8,322 nucleotides of DNA from CAYVMN01 sp043808585 (GTDB taxonomy: Bacteria > Desulfobacterota > DSM-4660 > Desulfatiglandales > Desulfatiglandaceae). The translations under genes and the position numbers were made by a program. Under the pieces are notes generated by a model. The model was given only the letters and a program-made list of their open reading frames with translations, had not been told where the DNA came from and ran no database searches. Shown here one piece after another: positions 5,942 to 8,322 of this stretch. Within the stretch, counting starts at the first letter, position 1. Each line of letters opens with the position of its first letter. Location: assembly GCA_043808585.1 (NCBI GenBank), contig JAZDES010000169.1:1-8322 (forward strand). Reading direction: 5' to 3'.

Positions 5942-6464
5942 CAAATCCAAAATCTTTTATCTCTTTCAGCTTAGGGAGGGATTCCAAATCCTTTAGGTCA
6001 AATACCTCTAGAAACTTCTTGGCCGTCCCATAGATTAGCGGTCGGCCTGGCAGGTTTTTCCGGCCCATTATCCTGATCAAACCCTTTTCCAAGAGTGTCT
6101 TGAGGATTCCCCCCACATCTACCCCCCTTAACCTTTCGATTTCCTGCCGGATGACGGGTTGTTTGTAGGCTATGATGGCCAGGGTCTCTAGGGCCGGACG
6201 GGAAAGTCGCGTGGGGGAGGCCTTTAGCATCCTTAGCACATATGGTGCATACCCTGATTTTGTCCTGAACTGATAGCCTTCCGCCACCTCTTTAAGGACA
6301 AAACTCCTTCCCATGGCATCATATTCTTCCTGGAGTTCTTTTAGGGCCTGTCTGATATTGACTCGGGTCTCTTCTGATAACCAGCCATGGATTTCGGCGG
6401 CACTCAGAGGTTTGTCGGTCGTGAACAGAAAGGCCTCAATGATCAATTTGAGCGATTTTTCCAT
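5886..6464 (-). CDS. scpB: segregation and condensation protein B
   Basis: This 192-residue cytoplasmic kleisin-associated protein joins ScpA and SMC in the bacterial condensin that compacts and separates chromosomes. It shows the two winged-helix layout: the first in residues 1-75 (MEKSLKLIIEAFLFTTDKPL start), the second in 85-150 with the hallmark LETLAIIAYKQPVIRQEIER and, after it, RGVDVGGILKTLLEKGLI and GRPLIYGTAKKFLEVF. The tail after about 170 is acidic and proline-rich and is encoded largely in the overlap with rluB. The ATG at 6464 is the family-typical start and overlaps the end of scpA by 29 bases. The length is normal and all hallmark regions are intact. Confidence 0.95.
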   Translation of the reverse strand: MEKSLKLIIEAFLFTTDKPLSAAEIHGWLSEETRVNIRQALKELQEEYDAMGRSFVLKEVAEGYQFRTKSGYAPYVLRMLKASPTRLSRPALETLAIIAYKQPVIRQEIERLRGVDVGGILKTLLEKGLIRIMGRKNLPGRPLIYGTAKKFLEVFDLKDLESLPKLKEIKDFGFDDQETDPAPPPSIEDPEA

Positions 6465-7200
6465 TGCCGTCTATGTTGTGGTTTTCTTCATTATCATCGA
6501 ACGATGGGGTCAGAAGAATTTCGCTTTCAAGGGTGGGCTGGGACACCTTCACTAGGCCCATGTGGACCAGTTCCAACAGGGCCAGAAAGGAAACGATAAA
6601 TTCGGAAACCGTCCTGTCTTTAGAGAAAAGCTCATGAAAGAAAATGGAGCCCCTTTCTTTGAGGTACGCAATGATAACCTCGGTCTTTTCCTTTACAGAC
6701 CATTTTTCGCTAATAAAGCTTAGTTGAACACCTGGCAACCTCTGCTCCATGATCCTCTTGAAGGCGTCGATCAATTGAAAGAGGTTGACATCCAACTGTG
6801 GTTCTCCGTCCCTCAACTGCTCCTGTAAGTAAGGTTGGATGTGCCGCGAAAAGACATCTCTGTCCAGGATTTCCCTATCTGATAGCTCATGGGCAGCGTC
6901 TCTGAGGAGAATGTATTCTAATAGGGGGCGAGTGATCTCATTGAATATCTCTTCCTCTTGCTCTTCCTTTGAATCCGGGAGCAACATCCTTGATTTTATG
7001 TGGATGAGGGTGGATGCCATTACCAGGAAATCGCCGGCCACGTTTATATTCAGGATCTTCATCGTGTCCAGGTATTCCAGATATTGGCCTGTGATTGTCG
7101 CTATTGGGATATCAAAGATATCCACCTCATTCTTATGGATGAGGTGAAGCAACAAGTCCAGAGGGCCCTCAAATATCTCCAGTCTAACTTCGTAGTCCAA
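6436..7200 (-). CDS. scpA: segregation and condensation protein A (kleisin)
   Basis: This 254-residue protein is the kleisin subunit that bridges SMC heads in the condensin complex together with ScpB. The N-terminal SMC-binding helices carry LEIFEGPLDLLLHLIHKNEV (8-26) and the following DIFDIPIATITGQYL; FLVMASTLIHIKSRMLLP (58-75) is also typical. A central acidic region (78-90) leads to the ScpB-binding part, and a C-terminal winged helix covers about 168-235 (EVIIAYLKERGSIFFHELF, LALLELVHMGLVKV). The start is TTG at 7200, because the family N-terminus begins right there; GGGAGG lies just upstream with very short spacing. It overlaps the trpS end by 17 bases, so re-initiation by ribosomes finishing trpS is likely. 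The last 20 residues are low-complexity (Asn/Asp/His/Glu) and lie partly in the scpB overlap. Confidence 0.95.
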   Translation of the reverse strand: MDYEVRLEIFEGPLDLLLHLIHKNEVDIFDIPIATITGQYLEYLDTMKILNINVAGDFLVMASTLIHIKSRMLLPDSKEEQEEEIFNEITRPLLEYILLRDAAHELSDREILDRDVFSRHIQPYLQEQLRDGEPQLDVNLFQLIDAFKRIMEQRLPGVQLSFISEKWSVKEKTEVIIAYLKERGSIFFHELFSKDRTVSEFIVSFLALLELVHMGLVKVSQPTLESEILLTPSFDDNEENHNIDGNGKIAQIDH

Positions 7201-8173
7201 CAGCCTCCCTCACCTCTCCCATGGTCTCCCTGCATATGGCCCTGGCCCGCCTATTGCCCTCGGCAACGATTTCTTTGACCTTTACGATATCGGTTTCCAG
7301 TTCCCTTCTTTTTTCCCGAATCGGTTCAAGCCCTCTTTGCAGGTTGGAGGCCATCATTTTCTTGCAATCCACGCAACCGATCTCGGCGGATCGGCAATCC
7401 CCGTCGATTTTTTGGACCTCTTCAGGGCCGGTATATATCTCGTGAAAGGAGAAGACATTGCAGACATCCGGATTGCCGGGATCATTTCTCCTGGCCCTTT
7501 GCGGATCGGTAATCATTTCGTCCACTTTCTTATCGATCTCTCCATCTGAGTCCGTGAGATATATGGCATTATCATAGCTCTTGCTCATCTTCCGCCGGTC
7601 CATTCCCAGGAGCTTTGATGTGGGGGTCAGGAGCACATCGGGAATAGGGAATACCTCTCCATAGAGGTTGTTGAAGCGGCGCGCTATTTCTCTGGTTAGC
7701 TCGACGTGTGGGGCCTGATCTTCCCCGACCGGAACGCCATTTGCCTTATACATAAGGATGTCAGCGGCCTGGAGTACCGGGTATCCCAAGAACCCATAAG
7801 TATACAGATTTTTCTGAGTCAACTCACGGAGCTGTTCCTTATATGTGGGGTTTCTCTCCAACCAGGGGAGCGGGGTGATCATGGAAAAGATGAGGTGGAG
7901 CTCCGCATGCTCTTTGAGCTCCGATTGGATAAAAAAGGTTGATATCTCTGGGTCAAGCCCCATGGAAATCCAGTCGATTACGATATCATACAGGGTTTTT
8001 CCTATAATATCCGGCTGCGCGTATTCACTGGTCAGGGCATGCCAGTCGGCGATAAAGTAAAAACATTCGTATTCATCCTGTAACCGCTTCCAGTTAATAA
8101 GGGCCCCGTGCAAATGTCCTAGGTGGATCTTCCCTGTTGGTCTCATTCCGCTAACGATTCTCTTTCTTATCAT
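7184..8173 (-). CDS. trpS: tryptophanyl-tRNA synthetase with a four-cysteine motif
   Basis: This 329-residue class I synthetase charges tRNA-Trp with tryptophan using ATP. It has the Rossmann-fold signature HLGH (17-20) after SGMRPTGKI, the tryptophan-pocket region YPVLQAADILMYKA (131-144) with VGEDQ (149-153), and the second class I signature KMSKS (195-199). All catalytic signatures are intact and the length is normal. A cysteine set C238-x21-C260-x6-C267-x2-C270 lies in the C-terminal, anticodon-binding half and resembles the [4Fe-4S] motif known from Thermotoga maritima TrpRS. The ATG at 8173 follows AGAAGGGGT by about 10 bases and overlaps the upstream gene's TGA as ATGA. The gene heads the condensin genes in what looks like one operon. 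Confidence 0.96.
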   Translation of the reverse strand: MIRKRIVSGMRPTGKIHLGHLHGALINWKRLQDEYECFYFIADWHALTSEYAQPDIIGKTLYDIVIDWISMGLDPEISTFFIQSELKEHAELHLIFSMITPLPWLERNPTYKEQLRELTQKNLYTYGFLGYPVLQAADILMYKANGVPVGEDQAPHVELTREIARRFNNLYGEVFPIPDVLLTPTSKLLGMDRRKMSKSYDNAIYLTDSDGEIDKKVDEMITDPQRARRNDPGNPDVCNVFSFHEIYTGPEEVQKIDGDCRSAEIGCVDCKKMMASNLQRGLEPIREKRRELETDIVKVKEIVAEGNRRARAICRETMGEVREAVGLRS

Positions 8174-8322
8174 AGGCCGAAATACCCCTTCTCATTTATT
8201 GAGTTCCATAGCTCATTGGCGGTCGCGTAATACTTTAGCGGTTTGAAAACACTGAGGAGTAAGATGACAGACCGTGAGGGTCTTTTTTCCAAAGGACGTA
8301 ACCCAAATTCTTCACAGCCTGT
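8170..8322 (-). CDS. C-terminal end of an unrecognised protein (cut by the window edge)
   Basis: An open frame enters from the right edge and runs 50 codons to TGA at 8170-8172, overlapping the trpS ATG as ATGA. The visible part includes RSVILLLSVFKPLKYYATAN and then ELWNSINEKGYFGL; it is not obviously a membrane segment, and I do not recognise the family. In related genomes a site-2 protease (M50) often precedes trpS, but this tail does not clearly look like one. That it is coding is supported by the uninterrupted frame and by the 4-base overlap typical of the rest of this operon. Its last codons also carry the trpS ribosome binding site. Confidence 0.6.
   Translation of the reverse strand, partial: TGCEEFGLRPLEKRPSRSVILLLSVFKPLKYYATANELWNSINEKGYFGL

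Overview
The window holds two gene blocks facing away from the window edges, with an orphan efflux-type adaptor gene and a valine tRNA between them. Gene order on the right (trpS-scpA-scpB-rluB, tightly overlapping) and the protein styles resemble Desulfobacterota (the former Deltaproteobacteria, Geobacter/Syntrophobacter-like). That assignment is inferred from remembered gene order and was not tested by any search.

Left block, + strand, 14-3063: a surface-polysaccharide or sugar-modification cluster. It encodes a WbqC-family protein, the collapsed remains of a PIG-L/LmbE deacetylase, a PLP-dependent DegT/DnrJ/EryC1/StrS sugar aminotransferase, and a polytopic undecaprenyl-phosphate sugar-1-phosphate transferase of the WecA/MraY superfamily. 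The genes are packed with overlapping start and stop codons, as in one operon. The likely logic is that the aminotransferase (and once the deacetylase) makes an amino sugar, and the membrane transferase starts or extends a lipid-linked glycan. The operon promoter lies outside the window.

Middle, - strand, 3075-4709: one large periplasmic adaptor (membrane fusion protein, MacA/HlyD type), convergent with the transferase gene and with no transporter gene beside it. Its membrane-proximal domain is interrupted by a low-complexity linker and a helical segment with two LTXXQ-like motifs, resembling Spy/CpxP/ZraP periplasmic proteins. This is the most unusual protein architecture in the window.

Intergenic and RNA region, 4710-5170: a possible adaptor promoter, a + strand terminator-like hairpin, a stretch with inverted repeats, and tRNA-Val(CAC) on the - strand with encoded CCA, its own promoter-like sequence and a strong terminator.

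Right block, - strand, 5171-8322: an operon read right to left, consisting of an unrecognised gene cut by the window edge, trpS (with four cysteines spaced almost like the iron-sulfur motif of Thermotoga TrpRS), scpA, scpB and rluB, ending at a terminator overlapping the rluB stop. Every junction overlaps, so translational coupling is likely. The products cover tryptophan charging, chromosome condensation with SMC, and 23S rRNA pseudouridylation.

No insertion sequence, CRISPR array or phage gene was seen. The points most worth a second look are the adaptor with the LTXXQ-like insert, the cysteine motif in TrpRS, and the collapsed deacetylase gene.
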